Source: Omnitrophica bacterium GWA2_41_15 | Lineage (GTDB): Bacteria; Omnitrophota; Gorgyraeia; Gygaellales; Profunditerraquicolaceae | DNA length: 46,990 bases | NCBI GenBank assembly: GCA_919901915.1 | Contig: CAKKQB010000031.1 | Span: forward strand, 1-46,990 | Direction of reading: 5' to 3' | Shown: piece after piece, positions 1-8,203 of the stretch | How the letters are laid out: each line of letters opens with the position of its first letter | Numbering within the stretch: the stretch's first letter is position 1 | Translations under genes and position numbers: made by a program | The notes under the pieces: model-generated | What the model saw: the letters and a program-made list of their open reading frames with translations, nothing else | Told to the model about the DNA's origin: nothing | Database searches by the model: none

Positions 1-54
1 AGTATACCCTATGAATTACCCGAAAACAAGGCTAAAACAGCGAAAAAAGAAAGC

Positions 55-83
55 GTTTTCTTTTCTTTAAAATATAGTATAAT
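55..83 (+). promoter_or_regulatory. Putative promoter of tilS (possibly leaderless)
   Basis: A perfect TATAAT lies at 78-83 in a T/A-rich stretch. The best -35 at a 17-bp spacing is the weak GTTTTC at 55-60. The tilS ATG begins at 92, so a transcript starting about 7 bases after the -10 would begin almost at the start codon. No Shine-Dalgarno sequence precedes the ATG, which fits a leaderless mRNA. Only the -10 is convincing. Confidence 0.4.
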
Positions 84-91
84 GCGTTAAA

Positions 92-1057
92 ATGATTATA
101 GAAAAAGTTAAAAATACAATTCGACAGTATAATCTTATTGAAAAAAATGATACGATTGTGATTGGCGTATCCGGCGGCCCGGATTCTGTGGTGTTGTTAT
201 ATTTATTGAATAGTCTAAGAAAAGAGCTTGAATTAAATTTGCATATCGCGCATTTAGACCATATGCTAAGAAGTGACTCTGGAAAAGACAGGGAGTTTGT
301 GGAAAAACTTAGCCAGAAACTTAAAATCCCCATAATAACCTCAAGGATCAACATAAAAGAATTATCCAAAAAAGGATCGTTAGAAGAGCTTGCCAGGAAT
401 GCGCGGTTTGGTTTTTTGATGGAAACCGCCAAAACCGTTGGCGCTAGAAAAATTGCCTTAGGCCATAATTTTGACGATCAAGCTGAAACCGTGCTTATGC
501 GCATTTTAAGAGGCGCCGGCTTATGCGGTTTATCCGGAATATTACCTAAAAGAAATATTTCCGATTTTTATATTATCAGGCCATTAATAGAAGTAAAAAG
601 AAAAGAAATAGAATCATACTTAAAGAGAAGAGGGATTAAGCCTTGCAGGGATATTACGAATTTTCAAAATATTTATTTTAGAAATAAAATTAGAAATAAA
701 TTATTGCCTTTATTAGAAAAAGAATATAATAACAATATCAAGGAGGTATTGGCGAATATGGGCCAAAGCGCGGGGACAGATTATGATTATTTATTTTCTG
801 TGGCGCGGCGTTTATCAAAAGGAATAAAGACAAGGATCGAAATACGTAAATTACACAGAGCTCACCCTGCTATGCAGCGATTAATTTTTCGTCAGGCAAT
901 TGCGATTATAAAAGGAGATACCCGTGGAATAACTTTTCAGCATATAAAAGAATTAGAGAGCTTGGTTTTAAACAGGCCTATTAATTCCGTAGTTAATTTA
1001 CCGAAAGGCGTTTCAATTATCAAGAAGAAAAATTTTCTTTATTTTCGCCGCGGATAG
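92..1057 (+). CDS. tilS: tRNA(Ile)-lysidine synthase TilS
   Basis: TilS ligates lysine to C34 of the CAU-anticodon tRNA-Ile using ATP, switching it from AUG to AUA decoding; it acts in the cytosol. The N-terminal PP-loop motif SGGPDS is at residues 27-32, and the family block GHNFDDQAETVLMR with its downstream RILRG is present. At 321 aa it is the short form, consisting of the PP-loop domain plus a middle substrate domain and lacking the C-terminal domain of the roughly 430-aa E. coli enzyme. The ATG at 92 gives the expected N-terminus. It is not obviously in an operon with the downstream genes, because a strong promoter follows at 1096. Confidence 0.95.
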   Translation: MIIEKVKNTIRQYNLIEKNDTIVIGVSGGPDSVVLLYLLNSLRKELELNLHIAHLDHMLRSDSGKDREFVEKLSQKLKIPIITSRINIKELSKKGSLEELARNARFGFLMETAKTVGARKIALGHNFDDQAETVLMRILRGAGLCGLSGILPKRNISDFYIIRPLIEVKRKEIESYLKRRGIKPCRDITNFQNIYFRNKIRNKLLPLLEKEYNNNIKEVLANMGQSAGTDYDYLFSVARRLSKGIKTRIEIRKLHRAHPAMQRLIFRQAIAIIKGDTRGITFQHIKELESLVLNRPINSVVNLPKGVSIIKKKNFLYFRRG

Positions 1058-1095
1058 AGAGGAAATGATAAAAATAAAAAAAATAAAAAAAAGTA

Positions 1096-1124
1096 TTGAC
1101 AACTTTTAATTTATAGTATATACT
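1096..1124 (+). promoter_or_regulatory. Strong sigma70-type promoter for tRNA-Thr/rpmG/tRNA-Trp/secE run
   Basis: TTGACA at 1096-1101 and TATACT at 1119-1124 are separated by exactly 17 bp. No gene lies between this site and tRNA-Thr at 1241. It is the best promoter in the first 30 kb, so it probably drives the tRNA genes, rpmG, secE and nusG, and perhaps much of the ribosomal run. Confidence 0.8.
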
Positions 1125-1240
1125 TTTTTCTTTACGCAAACTCTCATTGCATTATTTATTTTTATAAGTTGAGATTTTGCTTAATGTTTGGTTAATAGGT
1201 TGCGAAAAGTGATAGAAGTTAATATTATATAGATTTGCCT

Positions 1241-1313
1241 GCTGGAGTAGCTCAGTCGGCAGAGCACGTCCTTGGTAAGGACGGGGTCATGGGTTCAATT
1301 CCCGTCTCCAGCT
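1241..1313 (+). tRNA. tRNA-Thr (GGT anticodon)
   Basis: The acceptor stem GCTGGAG (1241-1247) pairs with CTCCAGC (1306-1312). The anticodon stem CGTCC/GGACG encloses loop TTGGTAA, giving anticodon GGT. The T arm is ATGGG-TTCAATT-CCCGT and the discriminator base is T. The 3' CCA is not encoded, so it must be added by a nucleotidyltransferase. It lies directly upstream of rpmG, a common arrangement near secE-nusG. Confidence 0.95.
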
Positions 1314-1332
1314 TAAGTAAACCACTCTAATA

Positions 1333-1482
1333 ATGCGTGAAATTATCAGTTTAGAATGTACTGTTTGTAAGAATAGAAATTATGCTACAAAGAAAAATAA
1401 AAAACTGCATCAGGAGAGATTGGAGCTTAGTAAGTTTTGTAGGTTTTGCCAGAAACACACCCCGCACAAGGAAATTAAATAA
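1333..1482 (+). CDS. rpmG: 50S ribosomal protein L33
   Basis: A 49-aa protein beginning [17 protein letters not shown], the normal length for L33, a small protein of the large subunit near the E site. It keeps both CxxC pairs (C9/C12 and C36/C39), so this is the zinc-binding C+ form. The gene sits between two tRNA genes upstream of secE, the ancestral context for rpmG. The start ATG at 1333 follows tRNA-Thr by 19 bases with no evident Shine-Dalgarno sequence. Confidence 0.95.
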   Translation: MREIISLECTVCKNRNYATKKNKKLHQERLELSKFCRFCQKHTPHKEIK

Positions 1483-1529
1483 AGTTATAAGTTTTTTATT
1501 TTACTTTTAATTTTTAATTTTTAAGGTTT

Positions 1530-1600
1530 AGGGGTGTCGGTTAACGGTAAACCACTGGTCTCCAAAACCAGGACTGGGGGTTCGATTCCCTCCACCCCTG
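1530..1600 (+). tRNA. tRNA-Trp (CCA anticodon)
   Basis: The acceptor stem AGGGGTG (1530-1536) pairs with CACCCCT (1593-1599), with discriminator G at 1600. The anticodon stem CTGGT/ACCAG carries loop CTCCAAA, giving anticodon CCA. The 3' CCA is not encoded. The gene ends only 12 bases before secE, so the secE mRNA probably starts at the tRNA processing cut. Confidence 0.95.
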
Positions 1601-1612
1601 CAGATAAGTAGT

Positions 1613-1804
1613 ATGGATATAATTAAAAAACCTGTAAATTTTTTAAAAGAAGTAAAAGTAGAGTTGGGCAAGGTGTCTTGGTCGACACCGCGGGAATTAA
1701 TGAGTTCAACCGTTGTAGTTATTACAACTACTGTAATTGCAACTGTATTTATAGGAATAGTGGATGTTTTACTTTCAAAGATAGTGAGTTTAGTTTTTAA
1801 GTAA
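1613..1804 (+). CDS. secE: Preprotein translocase subunit SecE
   Basis: SecE is the essential clamp subunit of the SecYEG channel in the inner membrane. This is the 63-aa single-span form. An amphipathic N-terminal helix (KPVNFLKEVKVELGKVSW, with the conserved E..KV.WP-like turn, here WSTP) is followed by one hydrophobic segment at about residues 31-55. It lies in the classical tRNA-Trp-secE-nusG order, with nusG about 40 bases downstream. SecY is encoded at 26774; SecG is not seen in this window. Confidence 0.93.
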   Translation: MDIIKKPVNFLKEVKVELGKVSWSTPRELMSSTVVVITTTVIATVFIGIVDVLLSKIVSLVFK

Positions 1805-1846
1805 TACAAATTACCACGAATAAAGCAATTCGTGATTAAAAACGGA

Positions 1847-2374
1847 ATGAAAAATTGGTACGTTGTACATACACAAACAGGTTCTGAAGAAAAAGTAAAG
1901 GTATCTTTAGAAAATAAAATCGTGCAAGAATCTTTGCAGGAAGAGATTTCTTCCATAATTATACCTACTGAACAGGTTTCGGAAATTCGCTCAGGCAGAA
2001 AAAAGATATCCCAGAGAAAATTTTTTCCAGGTTATGTTTTGGTAGAAATGGAGTTAAGTGATAAGACCCATTTTTTCGTAAAAACAATTCCGGGTGTAAC
2101 TGGTTTTATTGGCTCAGGGAGAAAGCCAATGCCTTTACCAAAAGAAGAAGTTGAAAATATCTTGAAAAGAACAAAAGACGCGCAGGTAAAGCCGAGCCCC
2201 AAAATTGTTTTTGAAAAAAATGAGCAAGTTAGAATAACCGAAGGGCCTTTCTTCAATTTTAATGGAACCATAGAGGATATTTATCCTGAGAAAGGGAAGG
2301 TAAAGGTTAATGTTTTAATTTTTGGCAGGGCAACTCCTGTAGAGCTTGAATATTGGCAGGTTGAGAAAGTGTAG
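1847..2374 (+). CDS. nusG: Transcription termination/antitermination factor NusG
   Basis: NusG binds the RNA polymerase clamp, raises elongation rate and links polymerase to Rho or to ribosomal protein S10. The N-terminal NGN domain starts with the signature KNWYVVHTQTGSEEKV and includes PGYVLVEM; the C-terminal KOW domain contains GPFFNFNGTIEDI. The ATG at 1847 gives 175 aa and is preferred. A GTG at 1832 would add five residues, but it lies in spacer sequence resembling the TGATTAAAAA seen just before rplC. Family length is about 175-180 aa. Confidence 0.95.
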   Translation: MKNWYVVHTQTGSEEKVKVSLENKIVQESLQEEISSIIIPTEQVSEIRSGRKKISQRKFFPGYVLVEMELSDKTHFFVKTIPGVTGFIGSGRKPMPLPKEEVENILKRTKDAQVKPSPKIVFEKNEQVRITEGPFFNFNGTIEDIYPEKGKVKVNVLIFGRATPVELEYWQVEKV

Positions 2375-2379
2375 TAAGT

Positions 2380-2490
2380 AGTTAATATTGAAAACCTTTT
2401 GTAGGGGTCGGATTCATCCGACCCGCAAAGATACAACCGCGGGCTTGATAAATCAAGCCCCTACAGAATTGATAACGGAAAGTGTTAACT
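2380..2490 (+). mobile_element. Nested palindromic element, copy 1 (MITE-like, with REP pair)
   Basis: Imperfect outer inverted repeats (AGTTAATATTGAAAACC at 2380-2396; right arm ending at 2490) enclose GTAGGGG (2401-2407) and its complement CCCCTAC (2458-2464). Inside are two hairpins, GGGTCGGAT/ATCCGACCC (2405-2424) and GGGCTTGAT/ATCAAGCCC (2441-2460). A GTAG heads one hairpin and CTAC closes the other, as in a pair of oppositely oriented REP elements. A second copy of the same architecture lies at 26133-26256. No transposase gene is in the window. Confidence 0.75.
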
Positions 2491-2516
2491 AAATAATCGT
2501 ATAGCTTATAGCTTAA

Positions 2517-2562
2517 AACTCATAACTCATAACTCATAACTCATAACTCATAACTCATAACT
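2517..2562 (+). repeat. Heptamer tandem array CATAACT x6
   Basis: Six perfect CATAACT units occupy 2521-2562, preceded by a partial unit. The array runs directly into TAAAATG, the start of rplK. Every unit contains TAA, so all three frames are closed. No Shine-Dalgarno sequence is present. Confidence 0.95.
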
Positions 2563-2566
2563 TAAA

Positions 2567-2992
2567 ATGGCTAAAAAAATAAAAGCACAGATTAAATTGC
2601 ATGTTTCTGGGGGTCAGGCAAATCCTGCTCCGCCGGTGGGTCCTGCTTTGGGTCAGCATGGCGTTAATATTATGCAGTTCTGTAAGCAGTTTAATGAACA
2701 GACCAAGAGCAAAGAGGGGTTGATTTTACCGGTAATAATTTCAGTTTACGAAGATAGGTCGTTTACCTTTATTATTAAGAGCCCGCCTTCATCGGTTCTT
2801 CTAAAACGCGCGGCGAATCTGGCTAAGGCATCAGGGATAGCTGGTAAAGAGGTAATTGGTAAAGTTACCCGTAAGCAGGTTGAGGAAATCATTAAACAAA
2901 AAATGCAAGATCTTAACACTTCTGATTTAGCGAGCGCTGTTAAAGTTATCGAGGGTACCGCTAGAAGTATGGGAATTGTAATAGAAAATTAA
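2567..2992 (+). CDS. rplK: 50S ribosomal protein L11
   Basis: L11 forms the base of the GTPase-associated centre of the large subunit. The protein has the usual 141 aa. The proline-rich N-terminal domain [20 protein letters not shown] is intact, and the C-terminal rRNA-binding domain ends with EGTARSMGI. The start ATG at 2567 abuts a heptamer array. rplA follows after 28 bases, as in the standard rplKAJL order. Confidence 0.97.
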   Translation: MAKKIKAQIKLHVSGGQANPAPPVGPALGQHGVNIMQFCKQFNEQTKSKEGLILPVIISVYEDRSFTFIIKSPPSSVLLKRAANLAKASGIAGKEVIGKVTRKQVEEIIKQKMQDLNTSDLASAVKVIEGTARSMGIVIEN

Positions 2993-3020
2993 CCACTAAT
3001 CATTAATTACGGTATTTAAT

Positions 3021-3701
3021 ATGAAAGCACACAGCAAGAGATATAAGGAATCAGGAAAACAAGTTGATGAGAATAAGTTCTATCAACTTAAGGAAGCGAT
3101 TACCGTGTTGAAGAAATTCAAACAGCCTAAATTTGATGCTTCTATGGATTTGAATTTTCATTTGAACGTTGATACTAAAAAATCCGATCAGATGGTGCGC
3201 GCTACAGTGATCCTGCCGCATGGAACAGGAAAAAAGATAAGAGTCGCGGTTTTTTGTAAAGGTGAACATGAGAGAATCGCGAGGGATGCTGGCGCGGATC
3301 ACGTAGGAGGGTTGGAGTTAATAGATAAAGTGTCTGAGGGTTTTTTGGATTTTGATTGCGCTGTTGCCACGCCCGAGATGATGAGGGATTTAAGTAAGTT
3401 AGGCAAGGTGCTGGGACCGCGCGGCCTTATGCCTAGCCCTAAAACCGGAACCGTAACTAATGATATAGCAAAGGCAATTGAAGATGTCAGACGAGGAAAG
3501 GTAGAATTTCGCGCGGATAAACAGGGGGGAGTTCATTTGTCAGTTGGAAAAATGTCTTTTAATGAAGATCAATTATATGATAACGCGACTCGGATAATTG
3601 AGGCTATAAACGAAGCGAAGCCCGCTTCAGTAAAGGGAAAATTTATTTGCAGCCTTTCTGTTTCATCCTCGATGAATCCGGGATTAAATATAACCGTTTA
3701 A
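3021..3701 (+). CDS. rplA: 50S ribosomal protein L1
   Basis: L1 builds the mobile L1 stalk that helps release deacylated tRNA; in other bacteria it also represses translation of the L11-L1 mRNA. The 226-aa length is typical. The conserved LGPRGLMPSPKTGTVT segment and the block GKVEFRADKQGGVHLSVGK are present. rplJ begins 3 bases after the stop, so the two are probably translationally coupled. Confidence 0.97.
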   Translation: MKAHSKRYKESGKQVDENKFYQLKEAITVLKKFKQPKFDASMDLNFHLNVDTKKSDQMVRATVILPHGTGKKIRVAVFCKGEHERIARDAGADHVGGLELIDKVSEGFLDFDCAVATPEMMRDLSKLGKVLGPRGLMPSPKTGTVTNDIAKAIEDVRRGKVEFRADKQGGVHLSVGKMSFNEDQLYDNATRIIEAINEAKPASVKGKFICSLSVSSSMNPGLNITV

Positions 3702-3704
3702 AAC

Positions 3705-4235
3705 ATGAAAAAAATTGGTTTAATATTCAGAGAAACATCAGAGAACCAGATTAAGGACGGGCTTAAGAATTCCGTTGCTATGTTTATTTTAAAGTATTCT
3801 GGAGTATCCGGCCCGGATTTAAACAGTTTGCGCCTGAATCTAAAGAATGTAAAAGCTAGATTTTTTGTGGTAAAGAATAGCATTGCCAGGCGCGCTTTAA
3901 AGAGCGTTGAGATGGATTCACTTCTTAAGGCAATTGAAGGCCCATCCGGACTAGTTTTTGTAAAGGATGAGCCGGTTAGTGTTTCTAAGGTTTTATGTGA
4001 TTTTTCAAAAGCTCATGAACAGTTAAAAATAGAAGGCGGCTTTTTAAAGAATAAGATATTAGAAGGGAAAGATATCGAGACATTAAGTAAACTTCCTTCT
4101 TTAGAAGTTTTAAGAACACAAGTGGTGGTGGCTTTAAATTCGCCTTTGCAGCGATTAGCCGTGGTTTTAAACGCGACATTAACAAAGTTTGTTTATTGTT
4201 TGGATCAGATAAGACGGAAAAAAGATAGCGTATAG
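3705..4235 (+). CDS. rplJ: 50S ribosomal protein L10
   Basis: L10 anchors L7/L12 dimers to the ribosome. The N-terminal rRNA-binding domain includes FFVVKNSIARRAL and GPSGLVFV; the C-terminal helix that carries L12 is SPLQRLAVVLNATLTKFVYCLDQI. Length is 176 aa. With only 3 bases to rplA there is no room for a classical L10 leader. The last codons and the TAG stop are encoded by the first unit of the AGCGTAT-type array downstream, which provides the C-terminal Asp-Ser-Val. Confidence 0.96.
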   Translation: MKKIGLIFRETSENQIKDGLKNSVAMFILKYSGVSGPDLNSLRLNLKNVKARFFVVKNSIARRALKSVEMDSLLKAIEGPSGLVFVKDEPVSVSKVLCDFSKAHEQLKIEGGFLKNKILEGKDIETLSKLPSLEVLRTQVVVALNSPLQRLAVVLNATLTKFVYCLDQIRRKKDSV

Positions 4236-4300
4236 AAAAGATAGCGTATAGCGGATAGTTTTTAGTTTTTCTATCCGCTATCTGCTATACGCTCTACGCT
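4226..4300 (+). repeat. AGCGTAT/AGCGGAT array with inverted right half (rplJ-rplL)
   Basis: The left half carries AGCGTATAG and then AGCGTATAGCGGATAG at 4243-4258. After a T-rich loop the right half, 4271-4300, reads CTATCCG CTATCTG CTATACG CTCTACGCT, the reverse-complement units. The RNA can fold into a long hairpin between L10 and L7/L12, where expression must rise about fourfold. It has no terminal U-run typical of a terminator. Confidence 0.9.
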
Positions 4301-4319
4301 AATAATGGGAGGTAATAAA

Positions 4320-4703
4320 ATGTCTACAAACTTACAAGAATTGATGACATCCATCGAGAGTATGACGGTCCTTGAGCTTTCGGATTTAGTAAAATCTCTT
4401 GAGGAGAAGTTTGGTGTTTCTGCTAACATGCCGATGATGGCTGCTCCGGCTGCTGGAGCAGGCGTTGCTACTGTCCCCGCGCAAGAAGAGAAAACTGTTT
4501 TTAGCGTGGTTTTAACGAACACTGGCGCTAATAAAATCGCGGTAATCAAAGAGGTTAGGGCAATGACAAACCTTGGTTTAAAGGAAGCTAAGGATTTGGT
4601 AGAGAGCGCTCCTAAATCAGTAAAAGAAGGCGCGACCAAAGAAGAGGCTGAAGAAATGAAGAAGAAGTTAGAGGCAGCCGGCGCAACTGTTGAGTTAAAA
4701 TAA
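4320..4703 (+). CDS. rplL: 50S ribosomal protein L7/L12
   Basis: L7/L12 is the multi-copy stalk protein that recruits translation GTPases. The N-terminal dimerisation region is followed by an Ala/Gly/Pro hinge (about residues 38-55, [16 protein letters not shown]) and the C-terminal domain with the factor-binding helix ([20 protein letters not shown]). The ATG at 4320 gives 127 aa and has a near-ideal GGGAGGT at 4307-4313. The upstream ATG at 4305 overlaps that ribosome-binding site and is rejected. Confidence 0.97.
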   Translation: MSTNLQELMTSIESMTVLELSDLVKSLEEKFGVSANMPMMAAPAAGAGVATVPAQEEKTVFSVVLTNTGANKIAVIKEVRAMTNLGLKEAKDLVESAPKSVKEGATKEEAEEMKKKLEAAGATVELK

Positions 4704-4766
4704 ACACGGATATACACGGATAAAAAATAAACACGGATTCACACGGATATCCGTGTGAATCCGTGT
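4704..4766 (+). repeat. ACACGGAT array ending in a perfect 36-bp palindrome (rplL-rpoB)
   Basis: Units AACACGGAT and ACACGGAT occupy the spacer. Positions 4731-4766 are a perfect inverted repeat: ACACGGATTCACACGGAT (4731-4748) is followed immediately by its complement (4749-4766). The transcript would form an 18-bp stem ahead of rpoB. Related ACACGGAT arrays recur at 16645, 21633 and 21880. Confidence 0.92.
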
Positions 4767-4783
4767 AGTGAGTGAAGAGAGCG

Positions 4784-7700
4784 ATGATAAAACGTAAAAG
4801 TTTTGCAAAAATTAAAGATGCTTATGGTTTGCCGAATTTATTAGATGTGCAGCTTTTGGCTTATCGTGAGTTTTTACAGATTGACAGCTTGCCTCTCGAA
4901 AGAAGCCGGCAAGGTTTGCAGGAAGTGTTTGAGGAAATATTTCCTATTGAAAACGCGAACCATTCCATTAAATTAGATTTTATTAGTTATACTTTAGGTA
5001 AGCCAAAATATGGTATTTCTGAGTGCAAGAGAAGGGCTTTATCTTACGCGGCAGGGCTTAGGGTCAGGTTTAGATTAACTACGCCTAAGGAAACCAAGGA
5101 GCAGGATGCTTATTTTGGCGAGTTACCTTTAATGACTGACGCGGGCACATTTATTATCAATGGCGATGAACGCGTGGTAGTAAGTCAGTTGCAGCGCTCT
5201 CCGGGGGTTTCTTTTGAAGAAGAGCTACATCCTACGGGAAAGAAAATATTTTACGGAAGGATTATTCCTTATCGGGGCGCCTGGCTTGAATTTAAGTATG
5301 ATCTTTCAGGAATAATTCTTGCTTATGTTGACAGGAAGAGAAATTTTCCCGCCACTCAAATTTTAAGAATATTAGGTTATTCAGAAGATAAAGATATTAT
5401 TGCCGCTTTTGGCAAAGAGTATACGGAAATAACTGATACCTTGAAAAAAGATTTTACAAAAAATAAGGAAGAGGCTTATTTTGATTTTTATCGAAAAATG
5501 CGCCCGGCAGAGCCGGTTACCAAAGAGACAGCCGAAAGTCTTTTCTTTAAGTTATTTTTTGATTCAGCAAGATATGATTTAGAGAGGGCAGGTAGATTTA
5601 TCCTTAACAGGAAGTTGGGCATGGATGTTTCTTTGGATAAAAGGATTTTAGATTCCCAGACAGTTATAAAGGTAATAGAATATCTTATTAAACTTAAAGA
5701 GGGCGCTGGCAAGATTGATGACATAGACCATCTTGGCAACCGCAGAATTAAGACAGTGGGAGAGCTTGTGCAGAATCAGATTAGGATTGGCATGAGCCGC
5801 GTTGACAGGTCCATAAGAGAAAGATTAAGCGTGTTGAGTGAATTTGACGCTTTAAGCGTGCACTATTTAATAAATTCAAAATTACTTTCTAATCAAATTC
5901 GTGATTTTTTTGGCAGAAGCCAGTTATCTCAGTTTATGGATCAGGTAAATCCTTTGGCTGAAATGACTCATAAAAGAAGATTGAGCGCTTTGGGACCCGG
6001 GGGCTTATCTCGCGAACGGGCAGGTTTTGGGGTTCGAGACATTCATCCTTCGCATTATGGAAGAATTTGCCCTATTGAAACGCCCGAAGGCCCGAATATC
6101 GGATTAATTGCTTCTTTAAGCACATACGCAAGAGTAAATCCTTTAGGCCTTCTTGAGACTCCTTATAGAAAAGTAGAGAATGGCCGTGTTACTAAAAAAA
6201 TTGAATATTTGTCTGCTGATAATGAGGAAAATAAGGTTATCGCGCAGGCAAGCGTGCCTTTGGATAATGAAGGTAATTTCTTGGAGCATGATATTTCTTG
6301 CCGCCATAAAGGTGATTTCCCTAAAGTGTCAGCAGGGCAAGTTGAATATATGGATGTTTCTCCTAAACAGCTTGTTTCTGTTGCCGCGTCTTTAATTCCA
6401 TTTCTAGAGCATGACGATGCTAATCGCGCGCTTATGGGCTCAAACATGCAAAGGCAGGCAGCACCTTTAATGATTACTGAACCACCAATAGTGGGAACGA
6501 ACATGGAATCAAAGGTCGCCTATGACAGCGGAACGGTTGTGGTCGCGGAGGATTCCGGTAAGGTTACCAGCGTGGATAGCATATCAATAACTATTGGTAA
6601 AAAAATATATCACCTTAAGAAATTCTTGCGTACAAATGCTGATACTTGTTTAAATCAGAGGCCGTTGGTAAAATTAGGCGATTACGTAGAAAAAGGTGAC
6701 GTTATCGCTGATGGCATGGCCACTAAGGATGGGGAGCTTGCTTTGGGCAGAAACGTGTTGTGCGCGTTTATGCCTTGGAGGGGGTATAACTTTGAAGACG
6801 CGATTATTGTTAGCGAAAAAATGATTAAAGAAGATGCTCTTACATCTATACATATAGAAGAATTTGAAATTGAAGCTACAGAAACAAGGCTTGGAAATGA
6901 AGAAATAACCCGCGATATGCCTAATGTAAGCGAAGAGGCGTTAAAGGACTTGGATGAATCGGGTATAGTTCGGATCGGAGCTGAAATTAAGTCAGGGGAT
7001 ATATTAGTGGGTAAAATTACTCCTAAAACTGATACGGAGCCATCACCAGAAGAAAGGCTTCTGCGCGCGATATTTGGCGAGAAGGCAGGAGATGTTCGTG
7101 ACACATCTTTGGTTGTGCCGCCGGGCGTAGAGGGAATAGTTATTGATGTGCATGTGTTCAGCCGCAGGACTGGCGGAAAGAAATCTAAAGAGGAAAAAAT
7201 TAAGCAAGCCTCTAGCGTTAAGGAGACAAAAGCTTATTATAAACAAGAGATAGAGTTTTTAGAGGCGGAGAAGCGCAGCCGCTTGAGTCAGCTTTTAGGC
7301 GTGGATAAGAAAAAATTTGAAAAGTCACAAAACTTAAAGATAGATTTTAATGATAATGAAGAAGCAAAGATTTTAGCTGTTTCGTTTGACGAGCAAATTC
7401 AGGAATTATTAGATGAGCAAGAGCAGGAGATTGAAAGGGTAAAACGCGGAGATGAGCTAAAAGCCGGAGTATTAAAAAGAGTGGTAGTTTATGTTGCCAC
7501 AAAACGCAGGCTTTCAGAGGGCGATAAGTTAGCAGGCAGGCATGGTAACAAGGGTGTGGTTGCCAAGATTGTGCCTGAACACGATATGCCTTATATGTCT
7601 GATGGCACACCAGTAGAAATAGTTTTAAATCCTTTAGGCGTTCCCTCTCGTATGAACGTGGGCCAGATTTTGGAAGTGCATCTTGGCTGGGCGGCAAAAT

Positions 7701-8203
7701 TATTAGGCTTGTATGTTAGTTCTCCAATTTTTGATGGCGCCAGTGAAGGTGAAATTAAAGAGATGCTTAAAAAGGCAGGATTGCCTGAAGATGGTAAAAC
7801 TACTCTTTACGATGGCTATACGGGAGAACCTTACGATCAAAAAGTTACCGTGGGGTACCTATATATAATGAAGTTGATTCATCTTGTAGATGAAAAAATC
7901 CACGCTCGTTGCATTGGCCCCTATTCTTTAGTTACACAGCAGCCTTTAGGCGGCAAGGCGCAGTTTGGCGGCCAGAGATTGGGCGAGATGGAAGTTTGGG
8001 CACTAGAAGCTTATGGCGCGGCATATATTTTGCAGGAGATGTTAACCGTAAAAAGTGACGATGTTTCCGGCAGGACTCAAATTTATGAATCTATAGTTAA
8101 GGGTGAGCAGTGCCTGAGCCATGGAACACCCGAGTCGTTTAACGTATTACTTAAAGAATTACAAGGCCTGTGTTTGGATATCCGGGCAGAGAAGGCTAAA
8201 TAA
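4784..8203 (+). CDS. rpoB: DNA-directed RNA polymerase subunit beta
   Basis: The beta subunit forms half of the polymerase active cleft. From ATG 4784 it is 1139 aa. The rifampicin pocket is present and close to wild type ([29 protein letters not shown]), followed by [15 protein letters not shown]. The C-terminal [24 protein letters not shown] is intact. A GTG at 4772 could add four residues, but it sits in repeat-derived spacer. The stop overlaps the rpoC start as TAATG, so the two large subunits are translationally coupled. Confidence 0.97.
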   Translation: MIKRKSFAKIKDAYGLPNLLDVQLLAYREFLQIDSLPLERSRQGLQEVFEEIFPIENANHSIKLDFISYTLGKPKYGISECKRRALSYAAGLRVRFRLTTPKETKEQDAYFGELPLMTDAGTFIINGDERVVVSQLQRSPGVSFEEELHPTGKKIFYGRIIPYRGAWLEFKYDLSGIILAYVDRKRNFPATQILRILGYSEDKDIIAAFGKEYTEITDTLKKDFTKNKEEAYFDFYRKMRPAEPVTKETAESLFFKLFFDSARYDLERAGRFILNRKLGMDVSLDKRILDSQTVIKVIEYLIKLKEGAGKIDDIDHLGNRRIKTVGELVQNQIRIGMSRVDRSIRERLSVLSEFDALSVHYLINSKLLSNQIRDFFGRSQLSQFMDQVNPLAEMTHKRRLSALGPGGLSRERAGFGVRDIHPSHYGRICPIETPEGPNIGLIASLSTYARVNPLGLLETPYRKVENGRVTKKIEYLSADNEENKVIAQASVPLDNEGNFLEHDISCRHKGDFPKVSAGQVEYMDVSPKQLVSVAASLIPFLEHDDANRALMGSNMQRQAAPLMITEPPIVGTNMESKVAYDSGTVVVAEDSGKVTSVDSISITIGKKIYHLKKFLRTNADTCLNQRPLVKLGDYVEKGDVIADGMATKDGELALGRNVLCAFMPWRGYNFEDAIIVSEKMIKEDALTSIHIEEFEIEATETRLGNEEITRDMPNVSEEALKDLDESGIVRIGAEIKSGDILVGKITPKTDTEPSPEERLLRAIFGEKAGDVRDTSLVVPPGVEGIVIDVHVFSRRTGGKKSKEEKIKQASSVKETKAYYKQEIEFLEAEKRSRLSQLLGVDKKKFEKSQNLKIDFNDNEEAKILAVSFDEQIQELLDEQEQEIERVKRGDELKAGVLKRVVVYVATKRRLSEGDKLAGRHGNKGVVAKIVPEHDMPYMSDGTPVEIVLNPLGVPSRMNVGQILEVHLGWAAKLLGLYVSSPIFDGASEGEIKEMLKKAGLPEDGKTTLYDGYTGEPYDQKVTVGYLYIMKLIHLVDEKIHARCIGPYSLVTQQPLGGKAQFGGQRLGEMEVWALEAYGAAYILQEMLTVKSDDVSGRTQIYESIVKGEQCLSHGTPESFNVLLKELQGLCLDIRAEKAK

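Noticed and set aside
1528-1956. 142-codon minus-strand reading frame across tRNA-Trp, secE and nusG
   Set aside because: It overlaps a tRNA and two well-recognised genes, shows no family resemblance, and is a shadow frame. The same applies to other antisense frames over the ribosomal genes.
4236-4319. L10-L12 autoregulatory leader
   Set aside because: The structured spacer lies after rplJ, not before it, and belongs to the repeat family found at seven other junctions. rplA and rplJ are only 3 bases apart.
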